Shown here: positions 46,983 to 59,600 of the stretch, in pieces
Position numbering within the stretch: the first letter of the stretch is position 1
How the letters are laid out: every line of letters begins with the position of its first letter
Source of the DNA: Pegea sp. RAD2-039
Lineage: Eukaryota > Chordata > Thaliacea > Salpida > Salpidae
Reading direction: 5' to 3'
DNA length: 64,000 bases
Assembly (NCBI GenBank): GCA_034620365.1
Contig: JAQGEQ010000175.1
Coordinates: 992,001-1,056,000, forward strand
Position numbers and translations under genes: made by a program
Notes under the pieces: generated by a model
Database searches by the model: none
The model's input: the letters and a program-made list of their open reading frames with translations, nothing else
Told to the model about the DNA's origin: nothing

Positions 46983-49888
46983 CTTGAAGATTGGTTGTTA
47001 TAAATTGATGTATAAAGCTAAGAATAAACAGTACTACTCTAAAATGGATGGAGTACCCAGTACAACTAGAATCAAAGTAGTTTGACCCGAAATGGATTTT
47101 TACTTGAAACAAATATTAAACATTAGTAGTAAAAACAACAGACAAATCTACGACTATATAAAGATAAGTAAAAATAGTTTAATAAATCTACAAATAATTT
47201 CTACATCTACAATTCTTACTATAGAAATTATTTTGATTTACTGTTCACCTATGATATGGACAAGCAAATTAGTTTATTAGTGTTTGTTTGTTGCACAGAA
47301 TATTTTAAATTATCAAAAAAATATCACTTATATACTTTAAAAGGTAATATAAATTAAACAATTCGTAATTCATTTCTCCATAATGAAATATTAACTACTC
47401 TTTTAAAGTGTATTATCAAGGTTCATCCTTTTAAAGCTATAGTACATAAAATATGGTATTATAAAACTATTGTTGTTATTATAAATTTGATTTGAAGCTT
47501 AGTTGAGTTTAACTGACACTTTTCATAAAAATGAGATCAATTGGTTGGTGGTTCGACCAAAAGATCATATTTTAGCAAAGAAACATACAAAACTGTATAA
47601 CAATTTACAAAAATATTTAAATGAATATTATGTTTTTATAAAGTGATAACTGAAAATGAAAAGCATATGTTTACTATAATAATACTAACAATAATTTTAT
47701 ACTTTATAAAATTGTACTTTATCCAAGAAGCGTAGCATTAATATTTATTATAAATTACAGATAAAACTGCTTACATTAGGTACAAAAGTGAATTAAAAGC
47801 CAGTTGGAAGTAAAAATGTTAGTAAATCAAGAAATACTTTTTCCACTGAAAATGTTTGTTGTTTTTGAAAATAGGTAATCAAGAGAGACTTAGGTGCATA
47901 AAGTTACTTTTCTAATCAATTTGGATCAAAAACTTTATTTAAGCTATTTTAATAGGATGCTTTTAATATTTGCTGTGTTTAGCGATGGGGCATAAACATT
48001 TTCTTCAGGGGAAATTTAAATTATTTTGGAAAGAATAAATTATGCCCTAACTAAGTTATCACAACCTCATGAAACTTGCAATCAAACGATAACTAGAATC
48101 ATATGATAGTTCTTTACCTGGTTGGAAAACGACAATTTGAAGAAGCTCTAAGTCAGGAACTCACTAGACCTGGACTCAAGAATCTCTTCATCGGAGATTC
48201 TAATCTATAAGAAGCTAAAAAGACAGCTTCTCTTTAAAAACTTTCAGACACAGCCGTCCAGAAATATAGAAAAAGACCCAGAGAGAAAATCTTGTTTACT
48301 AGCTTCACTAAAGTCAAGAACAAAGTGAATGAGGATGTATAAGTAACTCTCAGCATGTAGTTTTAAACGAAAGATTTTGAGAATTAAGCTCTATTTTGAA
48401 GAACTATATTTTACAAAACGATAAAAAAAGTCTACTCAGCAAATTTCTTAGGAAAATTTTATCGAGTAGACAGTTTTCTAAAATCTCACGATATTTGTTA
48501 TCGTACTACTTTACTTTGATAAATAAAACGAATTTGACAAATTTACAAACTAAGTTTGTGTGATGTCTTGTTATTGTCTTATACATTTTTATCTACTAAC
48601 AATAAATAGAAATAATATTTTTTTATGCTTTACTTTTTTTGAAGACTACATGGAAAGTAAATATTATTCATAATAATTATACTAATATATGTTACTGAAC
48701 AAATTTTATAATTTTACTTTCTTAGACAATTTTTACTTAAGTTATTTGTAGTAAAATTAAACTTTGTCAATAATAACTTTTTTTTTACTAGTAATTTATT
48801 CAAAATAATTTTATTGATTATATATATTCTCTGGAATGCTGAACAATTCAATGTTTATGTTTAAATCAACATGACAAGTTGGAAAGCTTAGATTTAGTCA
48901 ATTTTCTGAATTATTATAGTTTTGCCAAATTGTTTAAAAAAAGTTTTCAAGCCCCAATAAAAGAAATTGATTTTTGTGTAATATTATTTTTATGAGTTTT
49001 TAAAAAAAACAGGTTTTTATTTTAATATTTTTCTAAAGTTTTAAACAAACTTGTCTAATCTCTTTTGTACATGATGATTCCAATTAAATGTTTTATACTG
49101 TTAAAAGCAAAATAAGAATGATTATAAATCTCTTAAATCTTTAGTCTTCAAAATAACTATTTACCTTTTTTATAAAATGTTTGTTTATACAAATTGATGC
49201 AAAATAGATGCATGAGGTTAACTTTAAGATATACTTTTGTTAATAAATGTTCCAAAATCAACTAAATAAAAACTTAAATTAATAGTAAAAAATATAAAGT
49301 TAATTTTTAAAACTGCTTTTACCATAAATAAAAAAGCTTAGTTACAGAAAACAAGTTTACAGTAGAAATAAATATTATAATTTAAAGTAGTTTTTAAAAA
49401 TATTAATAGTTTAATGTGTACCAATTTAAAACTTTTACGAAAAATTTTCTAATAAATATTTTTATAGGATTATTATACTCTGTTGTTTATCAGTTTACAA
49501 AATATTTAGTCTTTTTATATTAGCATGAATAAATTATAATGCTGTTGTTTTTAATCTTTTTATTTTTTTATGTCTTTAAAAGCTGATTATATGATTGAGT
49601 TTATTTAAACATGTCTTTGATATTTTATTTCACATTTCCTATATAACTTTTAGCCTTCATTGATTTCTAGGATTGCAACAATAGAAATTACTTTATTAAT
49701 TTTATTTATTTGATAAAATCATATTATCATTTTATGATTATCTTTGCAATTAAAATTACTCAGATATTACTAATCAGATGTTATAAGACAAATAATCTTC
49801 TTGCTTATATTTAATTACTTTAATATACAATTTTTATTATATTTTTTATCAGATTGATTAAAAGCTTTTTATATGTTGAATAAGTAAA
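46983..49888. other. Intergenic region between divergent SF3B6 and SNX genes
   Basis: About 2.9 kb between two genes transcribed away from each other, so it should contain both promoters. No clear core promoter motif was seen. A GC-richer, coding-like relic lies at 48060-48360. An acceptor-like AG at 49851-49852 suggests that the sorting nexin has a 5' UTR intron ending 36 bases before its ATG. Confidence 0.45.
48060..48360 (+). other. Worn coding-like relic of unknown family
   Basis: A roughly 300-bp patch of higher GC in AT-rich DNA has one plus-strand frame with protein-like content, for example EEALSQELTRPGLKNLF and later KYRKRPREKILFTS. The frame is interrupted, so it is no longer coding. 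The composition (Lys/Arg-rich with short structured blocks) suggests the remains of an inserted element or a retrocopied gene. I cannot assign it to a family. Confidence 0.35.
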
Positions 49889-52800
49889 ATGAATGATGAT
49901 AAAAATGCTTCTTTTGAAGAAAAGGCGGTATCAGAAAATGATGGTTTGCAAAAAGATCTTGTAAAAGATGAAGATACACTTCTTATAGTTTCAAATGATA
50001 GTGAAGTTATTGAAACTTTGCAATCAGAAGCACTTTCATCTGAAACATCAAGTGAAGTATGTTATAAAATCATTCTGTTTAACTAATTATGTTGTTAGTT
50101 TTTATATAAGCTTTTGTTTTGATTACTTATTAATGCTTAGTCATAATGACAAAAAAGCTGTAAAAAAGTTGTTCTTAACTATATCTGTAATCAAAGTTTG
50201 TTTGAAAAATTTTGAATAGATAATGGTTAGTATTTTTATAATGTTTATTTTACTACCTTCAGTTTATTACTATAAAATCAGTAATTACTACAATTTTTAA
50301 TAAACAAAGTTTGAAGATAAAAGAGTTCAGTTATTAATAACATTTTTACAGAACATTTAAGCTTTTTTTGAATAGTTTTTTAGCAATAAATGTTTAGAAA
50401 AATTATCCAATTTATTTAAAACATATTTATATATGTTAAATTGTTAAATGAATTTTTATTATTTGTTTTTTAGAAAAGTGATTTATTTGAGTCTGAACAT
50501 ATGGTATCTAATGACCAACACGATGAGCTGATGCTTAGAGAAGGTTTAGAAAATGATTTATTTATTTCAGTTTCTGATCCAAAAAAACACGTTGACTCAA
50601 TGGAAACATATATTTCATACAAAGTGAATACTAAGGTTGTTTGAGGAGTTATTGTTTATCAATTTTGCTTAAAATTACAATTAGTATTTTTGGTTAAACA
50701 CTGCTAAAAATTTAATTAAAAAACCTTAAAATGAGTTTTAAAATTCTGTATTTTTAATGATGTTGTTTTATTTCAAGCAACATATAATTATAATAAAGAT
50801 AGCTAAAATATTTTGTCAATAATATTTTTGAAAAACAGTTTATGAGATATTAGCAAAATTATCATGTATGAACTTTTATACTTTTTAATATTATTGTTTT
50901 TACAAATGTCTTACATTTAGACTACTAGAAGTTCATTTGATGATAGTGAGTATGAGTCTTATCGTCGTTATCAAGACTTTGTATGGCTTAGAAATCAATT
51001 AGAACAGGAACATCCAACTAATCTGATTCCTGTAAGTTGTGTCTTTAACTCTTTAAAAAAAAAAGTTGAAACTGATAATTAAATCCAGTAAATCTGTTTT
51101 TTTAAAGCCTCTACCTTCTAAGTTTATCATGAAAAGTGTAATGGACCGTTTTTCATTGGAATTCATCAAAACCAGATGTCAAGCTCTTCACAACTTCATG
51201 CAGCGAATATCTCATCATAAAGTTTTATCAAATAATGAAAATCTGAAATTGTTTCTAACAGCTGACGCTTCAGTAAAAGATTTTTCAATTTAGTATTTAA
51301 CTTGTTATTAAAATCTAGAAGTTTTACTTTAACTTGATATTTTTGTGATCTGTTAACTACTTTACGTTTTGTGTTAGGAGCTTACTAGCATCAAAAAGAA
51401 GACTAGTGAAGGTTTCATGACTCGGTTTAGTGGTTCCATGAAGTCGATAGCAGGATCAGGTGCAGTTAAACTCAAAGATCCTGATCGAAAACTTGTTGAG
51501 AAAGCTGAAAATGTGAATTGTTTTGGTGAAAAGATGAACGTTCTCATTCGAATTGTCGAAAGAGTTTCTGAGGAAAAAAAATGTAACCATTTTTCATTTT
51601 TAGTAGATTGTAATTTACATGGTTTGTTAAATCTGATGAGCTAATTTTTCAACCTCAACAAATACTCCTTGTTTATTTTAGTGATTAAAAAGATAAGAGT
51701 TTGAAGAAAGTGTTGAATAATTAAATCAATTTTAGGTTTAGCTGATGAACTTTTTGATTTTGCACCAACTTTCTCTGAATGGGCTGATTATGAAGAAGTT
51801 CTCTCGCCAATTCTCAACTCTATCTCTACTTGTATTGCATCTTGCTCCAAATCTTTGAAAAATAATGTGATAGATCAAGAATCACATCTTCTACCTCCTT
51901 TACGGGTACACAAATTCATCAATTCAAAATTATTGCCAATTTTTACTTATCTATTTATTATTTATGCAGAAAAATGTTTTATAAAGTAATTTCTATCAAA
52001 TCGAAACTTTAAAATATCATTTCAGTCATCTGTGATTTTCTACTTAAAATCTTTTTTTAATCGATAGTTTTATATGATTGCAAACTTGTCTTGTTTATCC
52101 AAAGTTCATGAAATACTTGATAATTATCATGTAAACGTTAACGTTTTTAAAAATGATTAAATAATGTTAGATAAAGTGCAATTTTGTTCTCAGGAATATC
52201 TACTATACACCGATGTCATCAAAACTTTGATGCGAAAACGTGATTTAACTCAAGCAGATTTTGAACGTTTAGTAGAAGAGGAAAACCGAAAGAAAGAAGA
52301 AAAAATGAACGTATGTTTGCTGTTGTTGGTTACTTGTAGCAGTTTTTAGTTGTTTCTTTTATAACCTTTTACAGAATGGTTCTTTAAAAAGTTGTTCATC
52401 AACAAACATTTTTAAGATAAAAGCAGATCTCTTAGAATTAAAGATTTGCAGAAAAGTCTTATAGTAATGTAGAAAGTATTGTAGTCAGTCAGTGCTTATT
52501 TGCTTACAGCTTCCACGGTCTGATCAGAGCTACTCTCTCAGTGCTGTGATGGGTAGAAACGCTTCTGAAGTTCGTGTTCAAAAAGAGAAGAAAATAGATG
52601 AACAGCTGGTTGAGGTAAGACAGTAGCTCGCTTCAAATACTCAGAATTCTGCTAGTCACATGATTATTTTCATCTTCTCTTTTATTTTTGTATTCTGTTG
52701 ATAGATTCTTCTTCTTACAGATTACAAATAAGCGTAAAGAAGCTTTTGAGGTTATGGAGCTTTCCAACAAAGATTTGAATAACGAACTTCAACAATGGTC

Positions 52801-53057
52801 TATCGATAAAATTGTTGATATCACTAGTGCACTTGATGATGCCGCTGAAAGTCAAATCCGATATCATCAAGAAGTAATTAACGATTCTAATGTTCAAATA
52901 GCATGACATACTAATATTCGAGTTCTAAACCAGTTATATTTGAAGTTAAACTATTTTGCAGTGTATTGAGGCGTGGGAATCTGTCTTACCAGAGATTCAA
53001 GATTCGAACACGAGTGAGTTTTTGGAAACTGGTGAAATTGAAATAAACGAGTCATAG
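49889..53057 (+). CDS. Sorting nexin of the SNX7/SNX30 group (PX-BAR)
   Basis: Ten exons (49889-50056, 50474-50635, 50921-51031, 51108-51272, 51378-51582, 51736-51905, 52194-52310, 52510-52614, 52721-52873, 52962-53057) join in frame to 483 residues. An acidic N-terminus precedes a PX domain at about 85-200, beginning [13 protein letters not shown] as in SNX7/SNX30. It has the phosphoinositide-site motifs RRYQDF (125-130), PPLPSK (147-152) and TRCQAL with Arg170. A helical BAR-type region fills 210-483, ending [12 protein letters not shown], like the CLATWESFL of human SNX7. SNX-BAR proteins bind PI3P membranes and bend them; SNX7 and SNX30 pair with SNX4 in endosomal recycling and autophagy. 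The donor after exon 2 (gttgtt) is weak. A single gene may stand for both vertebrate paralogues, so I give no symbol. Confidence 0.93.
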
Positions 53058-53399
53058 TTTTCTGATTTATTAAACTGTAAAATATCCATCGAAACTTTTT
53101 TTCATTCTGCTGCTGATTATCAGCGTAATGATAATTTAGATTTCATTATTTTCTTATTGTTATTATATATCCTATTTTACTTTCGATTATTTTCTTTTAG
53201 GGAAAAATCTATGATTGAAATTTATTTTTCTTTTAACTTTTTGATATTTAAAACATAATTTACTTATTATGTGATAGTTATATAGAAATATCTATTTAAT
53301 CAGCACTATTTATAAATGGATTCAATTAATTAATTTTCATGTAATATAATATTTTGGTGCAATATCTCAGCCGTGTTTAGTTTATCATATATTTTGATC

Positions 53400-53405
53400 A
53401 ATAAA
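53400..53405 (+). terminator. Poly(A) signal of the sorting nexin gene
   Basis: An AATAAA lies 343 bases after the stop codon and about 75 bases before the start of the tandem duplication that belongs to the convergent neighbour. Confidence 0.45.
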
Positions 53406-53477
53406 TTCCTAACAACTTTACTAGTCCTACTATTTTGTCAAAAGTCACATTTACATTTTTGTAAATTAATTTTGATT

Positions 53478-55010
53478 AATATTAGTTGGGACTACATTGT
53501 TTAGACTTGATTACTGACACTAAATTGTATTGGCTTGAATAGTTTTAGAATAATAATGCTCAATTAAATGAGGTAGTTTATTGAGCGCATATAACTTAGA
53601 GAGAGAATAGTGTTTAACTTTATAGATCTAAAAGAGTTTCTATTAGTAATTCATTAAGCTTAGCATATTTCATTTGATTTAAATGTGAAAAATAAGATAT
53701 CTTTTTATGCTGAGCTAAAAGTGAGATTGAAAGATTTTAAAAGAGAAGAAGCATAAGGCAAAATCCTAGCATGAGTTTGCTAAATGCCATGTTTGAGCCT
53801 GCAAAGATAATATATATTACTCACCTTTTTAGTTTATACTTAAGCTATATAACATATTTAAAGAAATTTTATAAAATGAAAAATTCCAACAGCTTAAATA
53901 CTCTTTGCTAAATAATTTAAAAATATGTAATGATTCAATTTTTACCGTCGGAAAAGACTGGTTTAGTGACAGGAGTTACAGTCGAAGAGTTATTACTGCT
54001 ATCTAAAAAAATTAGCGTCTTAATCATCAATTCATATCATATATTTAAGATTTACAAATTTACTGGTTAAATTTGATAATTATAAATTTACTTGTAACAG
54101 TGTAAGTTGTTTCAATTGTGGTAAAGTGTCCGCTGTGGTCGGGGGAATCTCCACTGAGATCATGAGAATCTTAGAAAATAAATGAGTATATTAAGTAAAA
54201 CATGTCATATAAGATTCAATAAACCATTAATTACATAAAAATGAATATTAGTTGGGACTACATTGTTTAGACTTGATTACTGACATTAAATTTATTGGCT
54301 TGAATAGTTTTAGAATAAAACTGAAAGATAGTGATGCTCAATTAAATGAGGTATTTATTGAGCGCATATAACTTAGAGAGAGAGCGGTGTTTAACTTTAT
54401 AGATCTAAAAGAGTTTTTATTAGTAATCCATTGAGCTTAGCATATTTCATTTGATTTAAATGTGAAAAATAAGATATCTTTTTATGCTGAGCTAAAAGTG
54501 AGATTGAAAGATTTTAAAAGAGAAGAAGCATAAGGCAAAATCCTAGCATGAGTTTGCTAAATGCCATGTTTGAGCCTGCAAAGACAATATCTATTACCCA
54601 CCTTCTTAGTTTATACTTAAGCTATATAACATATTTAAAGAAATTTAATAAAATGAAAAATTCAAACAGCTAAATAATTTTAAAATATGTAATGATTCAA
54701 TTTTTACCGTTGGAGGTGACTGGTTCAGTGACAGAAGTTATAGTCGAAGAGTTATTACTGCTACCTAAAAAATTAGCGTCTTAATCATCAATTCATATCA
54801 TATATTTAAGATTTACAAATATACTGGTTAAGTTTGATAATTATAAATTTACTTGTAACAGTGTAAGTTGTTTCAATTGTGGTATGGTTGGCAGAATCTC
54901 CACTGAGATCATGAGAATCTCCGCTCAAGTCATGAGAATCTTAGAAAATAAATGAGTATATTAAGCAAAACATATCATATAAGATTCAATAAACCATTAA
55001 TTACATAAAA
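53478..55010. repeat. Recent 0.77-kb tandem duplication carrying two exons
   Basis: Copy A (53478-54243) and copy B (54244-55010) both begin AATATTAGTTGGGACTAC and both run to AAACCATTAATTACATAAAA. Most of their length is identical, with scattered substitutions and small indels, so the duplication is young. Each copy contains a Ser-Gly-repeat exon, a Ser/Thr-rich terminal exon, a 3' UTR and a minus-strand AATAAA (53577-53582 in A, 54354-54359 in B). The junction falls in an intron or UTR of the secreted-protein gene. Confidence 0.9.
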
Positions 55011-55365
55011 AGATTTAAAGAAACTGTTAGAATTTTGTATATTTTTATGGTAAGCATCAAGTTTGAAACTTAACATTTAATAAATAAACATTCTACCTCC
55101 TGAACCACTTGCAAGATTAGAAGAAGACACATCTTCTCCAGAAACTTCCATATCTTTATAAAATAGATTATCAAGAAATTTTGATAAAACAAACTAAACA
55201 AATTTGTTCCTTATATTTGTAAAAACTGAAACTATTGAACAAAATTGTCTACAACAAAAAAAGTTCTAACAAAAAATAGATTAAGAGATACTAGAAATAT
55301 ATACGAATGAACTTACCTGCAGTTACTAAAGAAACAAATAACAGAAATAAAACAGCTTTCTTCAT
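53935..55365 (-). CDS. Secreted Ser/Thr-rich, Ser-Gly-repeat protein, unknown family
   Basis: Exon 1 (55365-55317) encodes a signal peptide, MKKAVLFLLFVSLVTA. Exon 2 (55153-55097) gives an acidic Ser/Gly segment with VSGED and ASGSG. Exon 3B (54939-54853) holds a doubled DSHDLSG unit and a TTIETTYTVT tail. Exon 4B (54764-54697) gives an SSNNSST-type Ser/Thr tail and a stop, for 86 residues. A second exon pair in the tandem copy (3A 54169-54092, 4A 54002-53935) has the same phases. If exon 4B splices at ACG|gtaaaa (exon end 54708), both pairs join in frame to about 131 residues. Ser-Gly next to Asp/Glu is the usual setting for glycosaminoglycan attachment, and NHT and NSS are N-glycosylation sequons. 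It may be a small secreted proteoglycan or mucin-like protein. I do not recognise it; the exon structure is inferred. Confidence 0.65.
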
Positions 55366-58300
55366 TTTTACATTCTGCAAAAACAACAATTAAGTTTGCA
55401 AAAAATATTGAAGAAACTTAATAAAATATTATAAAACAACTTTGTTAAAAAATTATACTAAATATTAAACAGAAAAAATTTTAATTAAAGCTTATCACTC
55501 CAAACTTAGTTCTATTTTAAGAAAATTTCATTTTACCATAGATAGAACCAAATTTAAGCAAGATTTTCCAATGTTTACTTAGCAAGCTTACAGTCTTTAA
55601 GTTTTCAAAGTAACAGTAAATTCTAAATATTCACAGTGCAAACTCTGATTATTGATCTGTTATAATTAATAAAACATAAATTCTCAAATAAATATAGCTA
55701 TAGATAAAATAATGTAATATCAAAGTAATTATTTCGAAGGTATTTCAGTCAAATATAATTATTTTCATATAAAAATACATTTCGAAAATAACTTTGATTA
55801 ATTATCAACTTACTGTTTAAATCATTATAAAAATTAAGTATACTGTATAAATTTACACTGATGCTAATACAGTAATAGATAAAAAAAAACTAATTAAAAA
55901 GAAATAGTAACATCAGAATTCTTTGTGATACTTTGTTTGATTAGTAAGATTTCATAGATAAAATAATCGCAGTTTAAGTTATAACTATACTGAATTAGAA
56001 TTTTAATATTTTTATGATGTCTTTTTATTGTTACTGACATTGTAATTAAGAACAAATATTAAATTATTTAGTAAACTTGATAAAATGCAAATAACATAAA
56101 AAGGATATCTTAAATAATGGTTTTTGTAAAAGTAAACTATAAGAATTAAATTTCCTTTGTAAATTAATAATAAAAATTGTAGAATAATTTTAATACCGTA
56201 CATTACGTTATAGCTTATCTTACCTAAATGGTAAAAATAAAAGACAATCCAAAAAACGAATATTTTTTTTATAGTGAATATTCTTAAAAATATTTTTTTC
56301 TGTAGGGTTTCATTTTTGTATATCGTAAAGATTCTTATTTTATATCATAATTAAAACATCAAAATGTTGAAGGTATTTTTAAAACAAGTTTAAAAACCAT
56401 AAAAATTGGATTACTTAGGTTTTAATTTTAAAAATAACTAAATAATAGTAAAAATTAATCTAAAAGTATTGTCAGTTATAATTTTAAGATAACTTTACAC
56501 ATCTAGAATATAAATACGTACGAGAACAAGCTTAAAAAATCAAAACATGTCGTTAACGATTTTTTTATAAAATTAAATATTTTTAAGCATAATTTACTAA
56601 AAATTTGTAGCTATTTTATGAAAACATATAAATTATAAAAATTTAGATTGTTAGACGATTAATGCCCTATAAAAGTAAAATTCATTTTATGTTAAATTGT
56701 AATTCGTAAAAAAATCAGCTATTTATAGTTTTTTTTTTTCAACTACTGCTTATTCAAATATATTTCGGAAAGAGTGTAGAAAAACTACGATAGGCCTACT
56801 AGACACGATCTTAACAACATTAAGAATAGGAATTATCTACAAAAACAATCAAAATTAAAAAATGCCATTTCGTTTTCCTATGATCAATTGTGGCGTATAC
56901 ATTAAAAATGATGACTGTATTTAACATTCAAACTGAATATTATACAACTTATGGAAAATTTATAGATCACAAAATAATTTTGAAATATATTCTAATTTTG
57001 ATAAATTAATTATATTAAAGTACAAAAAAAATAAAAAAATAAGAAAAGAGATTACATTTAATTAAGTATGTAATCAGTTCTTTTTAATGAAATTGTATAA
57101 TCTCGATCTTAAATCTATAGTTGTTTCCAATGATATTCTATAAATAACAAAAGAAATTTACTAAAGAGAAAATTGACTATTAATAGTTTTTATTATGTAC
57201 TTTAGCTCCCCATACTTTCTCTGCTTCAAAATATTACTAAAATTAATCATACGATAGTTTATAAAAACGATAAGCGACAAGTAATTTTTTAACATTATAT
57301 ATCAACATTATGATAATTTTCAATATTGCTTGTAATATTTCAGAAGAGTTTTTAAAAATTTATCTAGAATAGGCATACTGATAAAAAACATAGGCATGTT
57401 ATTCAATGTAATTACTAATTTATCGTTGCGAATAAAAATATTATATAAGTAATAAATCATTTTCTAAGTTGTAATGATTAATATATTAATATATAGAGGT
57501 TAAAAGATACGATTTTTACATGATTTTTAAAAGTAAACTTTGAATCAAATAGATGGTTTCTACTGCTAGGTTTTTAACAAGATCAACTATTTCTAAAATA
57601 AACGATCTAATATATATCTTGGTTTAACTTATTTCACTAGTACGAATTGATTTGTTCTTAAAATAGTAAAATATACTTTTTGTAGTGACACAATTTTCTT
57701 AATTGATTTAAAACAGAAGAGAAGTAAGTTATAAAAAAGACTTAAACATTAGAATCGTAAAATCAAATTTAAACATTAGAAATTATATGCTACAAAGAAA
57801 TAAAAAAAAGTTTTTTGTAGTAATAAGTTTTGGTGTTAAAAAATAGTTTTATTTTGAATAAAATATTCTTAAAATCAAATAAGTCAGATCTTTAATAAGT
57901 CAGAGTTGAAACAGCTTTTTAAATAATATCATAAGATAAAATAAAAATCATTTGCGCAAATCTCCAGAACAAAAATTGGATAAGCTTTTACTTCCAGATA
58001 TCAAAAGTAATCCATGTTAAATATATTAACGTTTAATAGATTTCAAGAAGCTTAATTTCAAAACTTGGCCAAAAGTTATATTTTAATTCTTATAACCAGG
58101 GAAAATGAATCTTATAAAAATATTATACTTATGATAACAGGTATTAGAGATGTAATGTAAAAAGATTTTTAGATCGAATAATATCAAAAGTTGTCTTTGA
58201 AAAATCAATAGTTTTAAGTAGGATATATTAGACTTTAGATAAATTATATATAAATTGTGTTTTATATACAAGATAATATACTTATAATTTTGGTTATAAA

Positions 58301-59600
58301 TAATTTATTCAAATTTATTGACTGTATGTTTGAGTTAAAAACACTTAATTTTAGTCTGTGTGTCTTTTTTATTATGTCCCAAAAATTCTTGACGTAATTT
58401 TAATTCTATTTTGATCAGTTGAACAGATTCAGTCTAAATATCTCACTATTTCAGTTTTCTAATTTTTCTGAACTGTCGCTTTGGTATTAAATTTCTCAGA
58501 AACAAAGTTTTAAGCTGACTTAATCGTAATAAGCTTTTATTCTTATTTTAGAAACTTAATTTTAGTTTTACATTCATATATAAACCAGCTAGACTATATT
58601 TACATGAAATAATACCGCACAGTTTGAAACTTATTTTGACATGCTTTTTTCAGATTTTTCATAATATTTCTTTAAGCTCTTCTAAAATTTTAGATTCAAA
58701 GCTTGCAAGTCAATTTTAATTTATTGGTGATGATAGATTTTTCTTCAAGCATAAAATGCTTTTTAGTTATTGTATTTAATGTATACATTACACATCACAG
58801 CTATAAATCTTAGCTCACAGTAAAATGTATTCTGTAAAATTAGAAATTCACATTTTGTTTTTTTATCTTTCAAAAACAAGTCTAATTAACAGTTGATTAT
58901 AAAAAATATAATTTGTATTTTCTAATATGCAAATAATGATATTTGATAAGCAAATCTAACTACTTAAAAAACTTATCAAAGTAAATTTTTCTAACTGATT
59001 AATGTTGATGAGACAGAAAATAACTATATGACGTTTTTAAGCTTGCGACAGTATAAAACAAAACCAAGTATAGATGTGAGCTTCTGAAAATTAGATTTAT
59101 TATTTTAGTAAATCTAAAACAGGGCAAAATTTACGAAAACCTTTTAGATAACTTAAAATGTATTATTTTTATGATTTTATTTTAAATTGTGACAGTAAAT
59201 ACTTCAAGCATAACACATCATTGACATTAAAGCAAATTTGAAAACCTTTTTAGAGTATACTAAGTTTTCGTAAGTAAATATGACTACTTCATAAAATTTA
59301 GATTAATGCTGTAGATGAAAGCAAATAGTAAACAGCAAATGAGCAAATTTTACTTTTATAACTTAAGAAAATACAATCCTGTACTTAACTGGTAGTATTA
59401 TAAGTCAATCCCAAATATATGTTGTCAGTATGAAACAGACTTGAGTTTTTGATGGAAATAAATGATACAGCATCAAGTTTATTATTTTTAAAAATTGATT
59501 TTATCACAGCAAAAATAGTCATGACCACAGAGATCTTTAAACTATACTTATCTACAAAGCTGATAGGTTAGCACGAAATATTAGGTTCTCACTTCGTTTG
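55366..59600. other. Gene-free AT-rich stretch
   Basis: About 4.2 kb of very AT-rich sequence upstream of the secreted-protein gene. Its left edge should contain that gene's promoter, but no core element is clear. No coding motif, repeat or site cluster was seen; the short frames are Ile/Asn/Lys/Tyr-rich translations of AT-rich DNA. Confidence 0.5.

Noticed and set aside
47540-47570. GGTTCGACC, resembling a tRNA T-arm
   Set aside because: No matching acceptor, D or anticodon arms at the right distances. No tRNA gene is supported.
52974-52981. CGTGGGAA CSL site in the last sorting nexin exon
   Set aside because: It lies in coding sequence (codons for Ala-Trp-Glu in a conserved BAR-region motif), so it is explained by the protein.
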